From contig JACDAY010000338.1 in assembly GCA_013695195.1 (NCBI GenBank), positions 1-10,791 on the forward strand: a DNA stretch of 10,791 nt, in the 5' to 3' direction. Below are positions 1-7,095 of this stretch, in pieces. The notes beneath the pieces were generated by a model. The model worked only from the letters and a program-made list of their open reading frames with translations, made no database searches and had not been told where the DNA came from. This stretch comes from Blastocatellia bacterium (GTDB lineage: Bacteria; Acidobacteriota; Blastocatellia; Pyrinomonadales; Pyrinomonadaceae). How positions within the stretch are numbered: position 1 is the first letter of the stretch; each line of letters starts with the position of its first letter. Both the position numbers and the translations under genes were made by a program.

Positions 1-156
1 CCCTTAATCGCACTGGGAGTCATATTCGAAGACAATTTGCTTGCAAATGCCGGCTGGATGGTTTCGAGCGTTTCGCTTGTGATCTGGACGGCAATGATCC
101 TGATTGAGAAAATGCTCTCGCCGCGAATACCGATAGAATTGTTGGAAGAAGATTAA
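1..156 (+). CDS. C-terminal end of a membrane protein (5' truncated)
   Basis: Reading frame 1 is open from the first base to a TAA at 154-156 and gives 51 residues. About the first 37 residues are hydrophobic and contain a likely membrane span (GWMVSSVSLVIWTAMILI). A short polar tail follows, ending in IPIELLEED. This is the end of an integral membrane protein whose start lies outside the window. The piece is too short to name a family. Its stop codon overlaps by 3-4 bases the stop of the degraded minus-strand gene ending at 153, so the two genes are convergent with no space for a separate terminator. Confidence 0.6.
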   Translation, partial: PLIALGVIFEDNLLANAGWMVSSVSLVIWTAMILIEKMLSPRIPIELLEED

Positions 157-542
157 GAAAAATTGTATACACATCCAAAACGGGCGAAATATTCCGGGTC
201 GGGATGCGAGTCGTACTCGATGTGCGTCATCTGTGTCAGAGCCTGTGTTTCGTTCGGCTCAAACACTATCGATATTTCCCGCGTAACGCGGGGGTCGTTG
301 TATTTCACAGTTACAGAACCCGTGCGACGAAGGCTTTCGATTTCACCAACATTTTTTCGACCGTCAAAAATGAGTTATAGAAGCCAAGCCGTCCTCGCTC
401 ATCGTTCGTGTCGGGGACCTCGACCTATACCGTGGTACCGTCTCGAACTTTCACAAGTACCACACGAGCCGGTTCGAGAAATGCCGAGGTTTCAAGCGAA
501 ATAGCCGTCGTAGTTGACGACGCGAGCACTGGCCCACAAGGC
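153..542 (-). pseudogene. Degraded C-terminal part of an unidentified (possibly RHS-linked) protein
   Basis: The minus strand gives a coherent protein sequence only if two lesions are bridged. One frame reads STTTAISLETSAFLEP...VKVRDGTTV, meets an in-frame TAG (plus bases 425-427), and continues in the same frame as VEVPDTNDERGRLGFYNSF. There a single base seems to be missing in the A run at 366-370. The next frame then reads FDGRKNVGEIESLRRTGSV...THIEYDSHPDPEYFARFGCVYNFS to a TAA at 153-155. I cannot name the family. The join of sensible peptides across a stop and a homopolymer suggests a gene lost recently, or a sequencing error in the A run plus a real nonsense change. The boundary with the RHS-like part to the right is uncertain: the two could be one gene. 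Confidence 0.5.
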
Positions 543-860
543 ATTCGTTTCTTCGGACCCCATCGGATCGGTGCGGAGATTTCGACACGAGTACTGGTGT
601 CGGAACCCCGACCTCACGTAAACCACTCGTGGCACCGGCGAGATTTTCTTTGTCGGGTAAGCGTAGTCGTAGGTCGCGGAGTATTCCGTCTGCGAAAGAT
701 TGTTACTCCCGTCCCACGCGTATCGAAGGTTCCCCATCAGATCGTATTGGGCCTTCGTCTCTACATATTGATTCGTTGCGATGTCAAAATAGTTTTTTGT
801 CCAGCTAAACTTGACCATCTCATCTATTTTCCCGCTTGGAGAACGTTGGAACAGTTAGCT
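543..860 (-). pseudogene. RHS/YD-repeat protein fragment, frameshifted
   Basis: The minus strand from about 857 to 630 encodes sequence typical of RHS/YD-repeat proteins, with the pieces NQYVETKAQYDLMGNLRYAW, DGSNNLSQTEYSATYDYAYP and TKKISPVP. The YDxxGNxxxxxD pattern is the YD-repeat signature. Beyond the PVP the RHS-like reading breaks into different frames: ATSGL in one, GSDTSTRVEIS in the next, then TDPMGSEETN back in the first. At least two indels are therefore implied. The fragment has a stop just upstream of LFQRSPSGK and no recognisable start or signal peptide. Full RHS proteins are large (often over 1000 residues) secreted or surface repeat proteins, so this is a small remnant. The match is from memory of family motifs, not a search. 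Confidence 0.6.
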
Positions 861-882
861 CTTGGACGGACCATTTTGAGAA

Positions 883-1392
883 TCATGACTTGCGCCTTAG
901 CGATTTTTGCTGTCGACCCTTGTCAGGATAAAAATCCGTGTCAGGGCCGCAGCACGCATGACAAATAAATCCATTTCGCGGATATGGTAACGCGTCAGCC
1001 AATTGCCCATTTATATAGAATTCGACTTGTCCTAAACTTTGCGTTTGTGCCCCCGTCGCTATAACCAGCTTATCAGGCGTGATTCGGCTACCCCGCAGTC
1101 TGAAATACTGATTTATGTTAAAAAGCCGTTCGCTCGCCAGTTTCTTTGAAGTTTCGCCCGCTCCAGGGCGAATTACTACAATTAAGAAGGAATTTTCTCT
1201 CAATCGTTCAAGGGCGACAGAGACGACTACATCTTGCCGCGCAACGGCTTCATCGCAACCCAACGGATTGGAAAGATCTTGAAACTGCCCGTGCCCACCT
1301 GTGGGAAATAACAAAGGGAGTAAAAGAATACTCATTGAAATTGCGATTTCCTTAAGAAACCGCAGGAAAGTTCGGTCCGTGACAATCAACAT
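883..1392 (-). CDS. Small secreted protein, OmpA-like-reminiscent core, function unknown
   Basis: The 169-residue product starts at an ATG preceded by AAGGT about 10 bases upstream (gaaggtaagaaat). It has an N-terminal hydrophobic segment (MSILLLPLLFPTGGHGQ, residues 20-36) that looks like a signal peptide, so export across the inner membrane is likely. A second in-frame ATG at residue 20 is an alternative start. The core (about 46-135) reads GCDEAV...VVIRPGAGETSKKLASERLFN...RITPDKLVIATG...GQVEFYINGQLADAL. The order beta strand, K/R-rich helix, 'I.PDKL...G', beta strand resembles the peptidoglycan-binding OmpA C-terminal fold and small periplasmic proteins I associate with acidobacteria. That is inference only. 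Four cysteines (46, 144, 147, 148) include a CHACC cluster near the C-terminus. The tail is basic. No operon partner is evident. Confidence 0.65.
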   Translation of the reverse strand: MLIVTDRTFLRFLKEIAISMSILLLPLLFPTGGHGQFQDLSNPLGCDEAVARQDVVVSVALERLRENSFLIVVIRPGAGETSKKLASERLFNINQYFRLRGSRITPDKLVIATGAQTQSLGQVEFYINGQLADALPYPRNGFICHACCGPDTDFYPDKGRQQKSLRRKS

Positions 1393-1564
1393 ATTTCTTA
1401 CCTTCTTCCGCGAAAAAATGATAAACCGAAGCTAGTAGGCAACACGGTTAAAGTTAGTATGGGGCTTGATGCTCTTTCCTCGTTTATCAAAGAGTTGGCT
1501 CTTATCCATAATTTTTCCCCTATAAACCTCGAGATGTAGATGAAGACCAGGAGCATGGATAAGT

Positions 1565-2572
1565 CTACGCCTTTTTGGCGCGCGCCTTCTTTTCTACTGG
1601 CTTTGCTTTCGGAAGAATTTTCTTTGCGGACTTTTCCGGCGGGTTCAGCATTGCCGACCATTTGTAATCCGGAGTTTCAAATCCCGATTCCAACTTCTTA
1701 AAGATGAAATCGGTCATCGCATTGACGATCCAGTTGTGATTATATTCGCCGACAGAAGCGATTTCCGCGTCCGGAGCGGGATTCATAAAATCGATGGCGT
1801 AGGGAATGCCGTCCTTGATGGCGAACTCGACCGTATTCAGATCATATCCGAGAGCGTTGCAGATGGTTTTTACATCTTTTTCAACTCTCGCATGCAGCTC
1901 CGGAGTGAGATAGTTTTCGACATTGACGTATTGGCTCCCGGAAAGATACGGCTGTGAAGGGTCGTACGGCATGATCAAAACCTTTTCCCGACCGACGCAG
2001 TAGCAGCGGACGAACTGATCGAATTCGATCCCTTCCTGCAGCGTCATGCAGAGCGTGCCGGTTTGGTTATAAACATCCCAAAGCTCTTCAAGTGAATGGA
2101 TCTTCGAAACATTTTTCCAGCCGCCGCCGTCGAAAGGTTTTAGAAACGCAGGGAAGCCGACGTAATTTACGATGCCTTCCCAATCGAGCGGAAATTCGAG
2201 ATTTCGCAGGCTTTCCGGTGTTATGGCGTCAATATATTTTTCCTGCGGAAGCAAAACCGTTTTGGGAATCGCAACCCCGAGCTTTGCCGCAAGGCTGAAA
2301 TTAAAAAACTTGTCGTCTGCCGACCACCAGAATGGATTGTTGATAATATACGTGCCTTCCAGAGCCATCCGTTTTAAAGTCGCCCGGTAATACGGCACTT
2401 CGTGTGAAATGCGGTCGATAATAACTTCGTAGCGTTTCGGCTCGTCTAGGCGTATTCCGCCGAACTTTATCATTTCAGCTTCGACTTTGCCGCTGCTTTT
2501 TTCGTTAATGCTTTTTATAATGGATTCGGGAAATGTGATCTCTCTCCCGGCTAAAATACCTACTCTTTTCAT
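1565..2572 (-). CDS. ATP-grasp family protein with lysine/alanine-rich tail
   Basis: This 335-residue protein has the layout of a RimK/glutathione-synthetase-like ATP-grasp enzyme, which joins a carboxylate to an amine or similar nucleophile via an acyl phosphate. Residues 1-90 form a pre-ATP-grasp region. FPAFLKPFDGGGWKNV (140-155) supplies the ATP-binding lysine and glycine loop. LQEGIEFDQFVRCYCVG (178-194) is the hinge and next strand. VEFAIKDGIPYAIDFMNPAPD (248-268) carries the Glu and Asn expected to bind magnesium. The last 25 or so residues are rich in Lys, Ala and Pro (KKILPKAKPVEKKARAKKA), like histone H1-type or nucleic-acid-binding tails. There is no partner ligase or transporter gene next to it to reveal the substrate. 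It is transcribed away from the pilus ATPase gene. GAGG lies about 14 bases before the ATG, a long spacing. The family is fairly secure; the substrate is unknown. Confidence 0.85.
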   Translation of the reverse strand: MKRVGILAGREITFPESIIKSINEKSSGKVEAEMIKFGGIRLDEPKRYEVIIDRISHEVPYYRATLKRMALEGTYIINNPFWWSADDKFFNFSLAAKLGVAIPKTVLLPQEKYIDAITPESLRNLEFPLDWEGIVNYVGFPAFLKPFDGGGWKNVSKIHSLEELWDVYNQTGTLCMTLQEGIEFDQFVRCYCVGREKVLIMPYDPSQPYLSGSQYVNVENYLTPELHARVEKDVKTICNALGYDLNTVEFAIKDGIPYAIDFMNPAPDAEIASVGEYNHNWIVNAMTDFIFKKLESGFETPDYKWSAMLNPPEKSAKKILPKAKPVEKKARAKKA

Positions 2573-2674
2573 AATTCTATAAACGTCCTCTTATTAAAAA
2601 TAATGCTTCAAACTGCAAGTAAATTGAAATCATTAATAATAATCGACAGGGCAATTCCGGGCAACTCTGCATTT

Positions 2675-2703
2675 TTGATTGCGCCGCAGTTTGTTAACAT
2701 AGT
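2675..2703 (+). promoter_or_regulatory. Possible sigma-70-type promoter for the pilus ATPase gene
   Basis: The 220-base divergent gap between the ATP-grasp gene and the pilus ATPase gene must hold promoters for both. On the plus strand TTGATT (2675-2680) and CATAGT (2698-2703) are separated by 17 bases, each a 4/6 to 5/6 match to consensus. The distance to the start codon is about 90 bases. A second possible -10, GATAAA, lies further down. These are weak matches in an AT-rich gap and no operator or riboswitch was seen. Confidence 0.25.
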
Positions 2704-2792
2704 ACTATTGTTCTGTCACGATCCATTGTGATAAAAATCCATCAATAAACAAGCCAAACCGGGTTTCAACGCTTTCATTACTACAAACTACA

Positions 2793-4058
2793 ATGAATGA
2801 ATCAGCTATAATCGAGGGAAATATACTCACGGATGCGATTCCGCCGATCAAATACGCACCGCCTCCTGAGACTGCGAATCAGAATGTCCAGTCATTTCAT
2901 AATGTGCTCCAGCGGATGCTTTCCGTCGACAGCAAAGTCAGCGATCTTATATTTTCGCCAGGGCGCCCGCCGCAGGTCGAGCTAACGGGCGATTTGCAGG
3001 GAGTTCCTATCCCAGGGCTGGAAAAGCTCAAGCCGCAGCATATCAAGGCGATGGTTGATCTGATGCTCTATGACAACGACCAGGGAATTGAAACGCTGGA
3101 AAAGCGCGGTTCGACAGATATTTCCTACAGCGTGCCGAGCCTTTGCCGGTTTCGCGTTAATATCTTTCGGCAGCGCGGGACATATGCCATCGTAATGCGG
3201 GTTATCCCGACAAAACCGCCCGATTGGCAAGATCTCAACCTGCCCGCGGCAATTCGCAGCATGGCTGACTTAAAAAACGGCCTGGTACTGGTAACAGGGC
3301 CGACCGGTTCGGGGAAATCGACAACCCTAGCTGCGGTCATCGACCTGATAAACTCGACAAAAAAATACCATATCGTAACCATTGAGGATCCGATAGAATT
3401 TATTCATGAGCATAAGCTGGGAACTGTGCATCAGCGCGAGCTGCATTCGGACACGCCTGATTTTCCTCTTGCATTGCGTGCAGCGTTAAGGCAGGCGCCG
3501 AAGGTGATTCTGGTCGGCGAAATGCGTGACCGCGAAACGATAGAGGTTGCTTTGGAAGCGGCCGAAACTGGCCATCTGGTTTTGTCCACACTTCACACTA
3601 TCGATGCGGCTAAAACCATCGACCGAATTATCGGCGTTTTTCCAAAGGTCGAGGAGGCCGCTATCCGAACCAGGCTTGCCCAATCGTTTCGACGCATTGT
3701 TTCCCAGCGTCTGATGCCGAAGGTTGGCGGAGGAAGAATAGCCGCTATCGAAATTCTGGTGTCAAATTCCCGTACACGCGAATATATTGAAAAAGGCGAA
3801 AAAGAAGGACGCTCAATTGTGGACGCGATGAAGGACGGCGAAATAGAAGGCATGCAGACCTTTGACGGCGAGCTGGAAAAAATGATTCGAAACGGATCCG
3901 TGGCCAAGGAAATCGCTTTGGCATATTCGACAAACGCAAACAACCTCGCGCTTTCCATCAGCGATTTGCCCGCCGCTTCCGAAACAAAAGCCCGTGATAG
4001 TGTTCCAGCCGAAAAAAAATCAGGAACAATGCCGGAAATCGAAGGTTTCGAACAGTAA
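2793..4058 (+). CDS. Type IV pilus retraction ATPase, PilT/PilU-like
   Basis: The 421-residue product is a secretion-type AAA+ ATPase of the PilT/PilU group, which acts as a cytoplasmic hexamer at the base of type IV pili and depolymerises pilin. Motifs in order: Walker A GPTGSGKST (169-177), Asp box VTIEDPIEF (195-203), Walker B VILVGEMRD (238-246), His box HLVLSTLHT (261-269), then TIDRIIGVFP and SFRRIVSQRLMP, the usual PilT C-terminal half. The family is normally about 340-370 residues. This one has roughly 35 extra N-terminal residues rich in Pro and Ala, and a charged C-terminal tail of about 25 residues. No other pilus genes lie in the window, and T4P ATPases are often unlinked, so a PilT versus PilU call cannot be made. 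Only weak Shine-Dalgarno-like sequence precedes the ATG. The next gene starts 26 bases downstream and is probably cotranscribed. Confidence 0.92.
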   Translation: MNESAIIEGNILTDAIPPIKYAPPPETANQNVQSFHNVLQRMLSVDSKVSDLIFSPGRPPQVELTGDLQGVPIPGLEKLKPQHIKAMVDLMLYDNDQGIETLEKRGSTDISYSVPSLCRFRVNIFRQRGTYAIVMRVIPTKPPDWQDLNLPAAIRSMADLKNGLVLVTGPTGSGKSTTLAAVIDLINSTKKYHIVTIEDPIEFIHEHKLGTVHQRELHSDTPDFPLALRAALRQAPKVILVGEMRDRETIEVALEAAETGHLVLSTLHTIDAAKTIDRIIGVFPKVEEAAIRTRLAQSFRRIVSQRLMPKVGGGRIAAIEILVSNSRTREYIEKGEKEGRSIVDAMKDGEIEGMQTFDGELEKMIRNGSVAKEIALAYSTNANNLALSISDLPAASETKARDSVPAEKKSGTMPEIEGFEQ

Positions 4059-4084
4059 GGCTCAGACCCTGTAACGACCGAAGA

Positions 4085-5203
4085 ATGATCTATTTCGAAA
4101 ATTCAGCCCGCGGTGCCGAGGGTTTTAATACTCATTTAATGTCCTACACGCTCTGCATCTCTCTCTCTAATTTTCTCGAAAGGGATTTTTTCTTCGAATA
4201 CGAGATACCATGCTCTACTCCGCCGGTTTATGCCTCGGATGAAAATTATAAGGAAAAGTTCAGTATTTTGCTCGACAGCCCGCGAAGCCTGGTGTCGGAT
4301 TTGGTCGATATTCCAAACCGGCGAAGGTTTGAGATAGATAGGCAAACCGAAAACAAAGCGAAATTTGAACTGCTATATAGCCATTTCATTACGACCGAAG
4401 AGCTTCGGTCCAAATTTGAAGGCACGGTGATTTGGGATTCGTTCAGCATCGGCAGGATTCCCCTAATACGTGAAAATCTTGAAACTTACGATTTGATCGA
4501 ATGGACGCATACAAAGCTTTCACATCCAAGCTGCTTTTACTTTTTAAAAAGACCTGAAAAGCAGCAGCTTCTGGATTCGGTAAAAATCAAATATCTTGAC
4601 GCGATTGAAAAATTAGCGGAAACGATTGCGGCCGGATCTGGAAGATTCAATGCGATTCATCTTCGGCTCGGCGATTTTTTGACAAATTATAAAAACGACG
4701 AGTACTCTGTTGAACACAATTCATTCAAAAAGTATATAAAGCTTACGTTTCCCGATGAAAGCCTGCCGATACTTGCCGCAACGGACTCTCTCCACGAGAA
4801 AGAGATGTTCAGCGAATTATTTAAGGGATATAAACTCCAGTTCATAGATGAGTTGATTTTTGATCATTACCGCCGTGAATTCGTAGAGCTTCCGTTCACC
4901 GACTTTAACGTAATCAGCATCCTCAACCAGCTTTTATGCTCGTCAGCCGAGGTATTTATCGGCACTTATCGCAGCACTTTTACAAGCATGATCCACAGGA
5001 TGCGCCAGGAAAGATATAGAAAAACCGACTTCAACTTCTTCCCGGATCCGAAGGTTGCAAGGCTTTTAAACTCCGATGGCAGGATCGCTCCGGATAGGCA
5101 CGGCTTTTTCGATTGGAATAGATATTCGGTGTTTTCGGAAGACCACGCGGAAATGGCGTGGATGCGTGAATGGAATCACGAATTAAGCTCGCTCGATATT
5201 TAA
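4085..5203 (+). CDS. O-fucosyltransferase-like glycosyltransferase
   Basis: The 372-residue soluble protein carries motifs of the GT-B O-fucosyltransferase/alpha-fucosyltransferase superfamily, which uses GDP-fucose. FNAIHLRLGDF (188-198) corresponds to the conserved H.R.GD nucleotide-sugar-binding motif. AATDS (231-235) matches the strand and loop after it, and SSAEVFIGTYRSTFTSMIHRMR (286-307) matches the C-terminal motif in which a Ser/Thr-rich segment follows a 'FIG' strand. The N-terminal region starts with a conserved-looking 'GFNTHLMSYTLCISLSNFLERDFFFE' stretch (residues 13-38), similar to the acceptor-side opening of such enzymes. No signal peptide or membrane segment is visible, so it should be cytoplasmic. 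The gene starts 26 bases after the pilus ATPase gene and ends 3 bases before the convergent gene. Its acceptor (glycan or protein) cannot be inferred. A related but non-fucosyl activity is possible. Confidence 0.6.
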   Translation: MIYFENSARGAEGFNTHLMSYTLCISLSNFLERDFFFEYEIPCSTPPVYASDENYKEKFSILLDSPRSLVSDLVDIPNRRRFEIDRQTENKAKFELLYSHFITTEELRSKFEGTVIWDSFSIGRIPLIRENLETYDLIEWTHTKLSHPSCFYFLKRPEKQQLLDSVKIKYLDAIEKLAETIAAGSGRFNAIHLRLGDFLTNYKNDEYSVEHNSFKKYIKLTFPDESLPILAATDSLHEKEMFSELFKGYKLQFIDELIFDHYRREFVELPFTDFNVISILNQLLCSSAEVFIGTYRSTFTSMIHRMRQERYRKTDFNFFPDPKVARLLNSDGRIAPDRHGFFDWNRYSVFSEDHAEMAWMREWNHELSSLDI

Positions 5204-5206
5204 AGA

Positions 5207-6058
5207 CTAGGAGTTGGAGTGCGGTAAAAGTTCGTAATTGCCCATTTCACGGTTATAGGAATCCAGAGCGCCGACCGAATCGGCCGTCGCGTCGAGCATT
5301 TGCTTGGTCATTGCGATGGAATCAGAAAGCTGTTCGAAATCAAGCAGCGAGAATTTTTCGGGCGTTGACATTGTTACGATCTCGTCATTCAGATAACTGA
5401 AAAAATTCTCTATCGACTGCAATTGGCCCTCGACAAGTTTGACGCTTCGCTCGATCTCATCAAACGAAGCGACGCGGCGTTTTAGTATCTCGACATTTGT
5501 CTGCTGTATGCGTCTGGTCTTTTCATCGCCTGCGCTTTCAGCGGCACGAAACGCCTGAGACAGCTGATTATGTACAGCCTGGCGGTTGATCGATTTCAAA
5601 TGCTGCTTTCGCCGGCGATAAACATCCAATAGATCGACAAAGTCTTCCCAACGCTGATCTAGTGTAACCAGATTTGTCGGCAAAGAACCTGCTCCTGTAA
5701 ATTTTTTATAATTGTCCTGGATTTTTTCCTTCAGCCAGCGGAGATATTCGACGGCCTCGCGTTCACGAGGAGTAAAAGTCTTGATCAGCTTTTCGCGTCC
5801 TGCTTTATTGAACGCGCGAAGGCGGTCTTTTTCGCGCCTGTTCACCAACTGGCGGTAAAAAGGCAGATTAGGCAGGGTCATTATATAGACGAGCTCAAAA
5901 ATCAACGCGATCAAAAGTGGAATAACGCTGCCGGTATAGGCTGCGGCTACGGCAAAACCGGCCAGGCCCCAAAAGTTAAAGGGCTCCTTGACCGCTTCCT
6001 TTAAGTAACTAGAATTAAATTTGGTTATTTGCTGCTGGTATTTCGCCAAATCCGCCAT
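5207..6058 (-). CDS. Membrane-anchored coiled-coil protein encoded downstream of pspA
   Basis: The product is 283 residues. Residues 29-63 contain a hydrophobic hairpin (FWGLAGFAVAAAYTGS, then VIPLLIALIFELVYIM) flanked by basic positions, which predicts one or two inner-membrane spans. The rest is predicted almost wholly helical and charged, with long coiled-coil-like stretches (about 90-120, 150-230 and 240-270). I recognise no catalytic motif. It lies 52 bases downstream of the PspA-family gene on the same strand, so the two are probably one transcript, and the spacing and shape suggest a membrane docking or scaffold partner of the PspA protein. That role is inference. The ATG has only a weak upstream GAAAG-type ribosome site. 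The stop is 3 bases from the stop of the convergent fucosyltransferase-like gene, with no terminator hairpin between. Confidence 0.7.
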   Translation of the reverse strand: MADLAKYQQQITKFNSSYLKEAVKEPFNFWGLAGFAVAAAYTGSVIPLLIALIFELVYIMTLPNLPFYRQLVNRREKDRLRAFNKAGREKLIKTFTPREREAVEYLRWLKEKIQDNYKKFTGAGSLPTNLVTLDQRWEDFVDLLDVYRRRKQHLKSINRQAVHNQLSQAFRAAESAGDEKTRRIQQTNVEILKRRVASFDEIERSVKLVEGQLQSIENFFSYLNDEIVTMSTPEKFSLLDFEQLSDSIAMTKQMLDATADSVGALDSYNREMGNYELLPHSNS

Positions 6059-6110
6059 ACTTTCTAAGTAGATGCCAACTTCGAGGCTTGCGTTCGATAC
6101 TGAATATCAG

Positions 6111-6896
6111 CTAGTTCGAGCGGTTCATATCGCTCTCATTGACGATCACCTGATCGGGATATTCGTCTTCTTTAGCTTCGGAACCGGAGGCGATTTGTTT
6201 GCCCGAGGAACTGGAGGAACCGGCGCCCAAAAGGCCCATTTGCTGCTTGTATTCCAGTAATTTATCCTGAAGCTGAATGTCCATCGCCTCGCGTTCGATG
6301 TCCTGCATTTGGGCATCAACACTGCTGGAACCGAGTTGAAGCTTGGCTTCGGCGGCGGCTACGCGGCGGTCGATCTTCTCGCGCATTTCGTTAAAGGTCG
6401 AGGCGTCGTCGCCAATGTTGAAGGTTTCCATCGTCTGCGCAAGTTGTTCCTGCAGCTTTGCCTGCTTGGCGGAGCTTATTAGCTGCATCGCCTCCGCAGT
6501 ACGCTTCTTCATGTTCAAAACGTAGTTGTCGCGCGCCTTCAGAGCCTGTTTCGATGACAGCGACGCTTGTTCGAGCTGGCCGCCGGTACGCTGCATGTCA
6601 ACCTGCGCCTGTTGAAGCTGCCCGATATAAGCGGTAGCGATATCGTCCCGTCCCATTTTTACCGACGCTTTGATCTTAGAGTCTAGATCTACGACTTGCT
6701 TTTCCAGGTTCTCGTGATTCTTTATCAAAAGCCGCTCCGTCGCCATAACCTGCGCGACCGAATTGTTCAATTCGGGTACGCGGTCACGCATATCGCGGAT
6801 CGTCTGCTGCAAAACTAATTCGGGGTTTTCTATCTTGTCGAGAGCCGCACCCGTGCTTGCGAAAAACACTCTCTTGAATCTTGCCCACAATCCCAT
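6111..6896 (-). CDS. PspA/IM30 family membrane-stress protein
   Basis: The 261-residue product begins MGLWARFKRVFFASTGAALD, the amphipathic N-terminal helix typical of PspA/IM30/Vipp1 (ESCRT-III-like) proteins. It then runs as helical coiled coil: IENPELVLQQTIRDMRDRVP (22-41), KNHENLEKQVVDLDSKI (59-75), QVDMQRTGGQLEQASLSSKQ (98-117), and MREKIDRRVAAAEAKL (171-186). PspA is usually about 220 residues. Here a Gly/Ser-rich, then acidic, tail (about 224-261) is added. The family binds and stabilises stressed inner membranes by forming rings or rods. A good ribosome site (GGAGCAGGAAATAAG) precedes the ATG. No PspF-like activator or PspBC gene is near. The membrane coiled-coil gene downstream is the likely partner. 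A PspA rather than a chloroplast-type Vipp1 role is assumed. Confidence 0.9.
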   Translation of the reverse strand: MGLWARFKRVFFASTGAALDKIENPELVLQQTIRDMRDRVPELNNSVAQVMATERLLIKNHENLEKQVVDLDSKIKASVKMGRDDIATAYIGQLQQAQVDMQRTGGQLEQASLSSKQALKARDNYVLNMKKRTAEAMQLISSAKQAKLQEQLAQTMETFNIGDDASTFNEMREKIDRRVAAAEAKLQLGSSSVDAQMQDIEREAMDIQLQDKLLEYKQQMGLLGAGSSSSSGKQIASGSEAKEDEYPDQVIVNESDMNRSN

Positions 6897-6984
6897 CTTA
6901 TTTCCTGCTCCTATAAACTATTTTAAAAGAACTTTTCGCCAATCTCTACGATAACGCTTCTTCAAAGTTGCATTTTACCAATTA

Positions 6985-6993
6985 AGTATAACA
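6985..6993 (-). promoter_or_regulatory. Possible extended -10 element upstream of pspA
   Basis: On the minus strand the sequence TGTTATACT reads as an extended -10 (TG-N-TATACT, 5/6 match to TATAAT). The upstream 17-base position holds no clear -35, but an extended -10 can do without one. It would give a leader of roughly 85 bases to the pspA ATG. The call rests on this short motif only. Confidence 0.3.
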
Positions 6994-7025
6994 GGAAAAA
7001 TAAATTAGGGAATAACAAATCAATT

Positions 7026-7091
7026 GTTCTGAGTTCAAGTTTCAGCTTGTTCACCGTTTATCGACAACAAACTAAAGTTTGAACTCAAAAC
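7026..7091. repeat. Hairpin repeat, copy 1
   Basis: A 26-base left arm at 7026-7051 (starting GTTCTGAGTTCAAG) pairs with the reverse complement of 7066-7091 (ending GTTTGAACTCAAAAC) at 21 of 26 positions. The loop is 14 bases. The unit is close to 66 bases and is followed five bases later by a second copy. I associate such TTCAAGCTT/AAGTTTGAACTC hairpins with dispersed acidobacterial repeats, but that is memory only. Confidence 0.7.
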
Positions 7092-7095
7092 ATAC

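Noticed and set aside
163..504. Plus-strand open frame of 113 codons
   Set aside because: Its peptide is Arg/Ser/Cys-rich without family features, and it is the complement of the degraded minus-strand coding sequence.
408..968. Plus-strand open frame of 186 codons
   Set aside because: It lies opposite the RHS-type fragment and the secreted-protein gene. Its sequence is low in sense and has no ribosome site.
1398..1661. Minus-strand open frame of 87 codons between the secreted-protein and ATP-grasp genes
   Set aside because: Half of it overlaps the ATP-grasp gene in another frame and the rest has no family features. I read 1393-1564 as intergenic.
5201..5209. Terminator between the convergent genes
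   Set aside because: Only three bases separate the stops and no hairpin with a T run is seen there.
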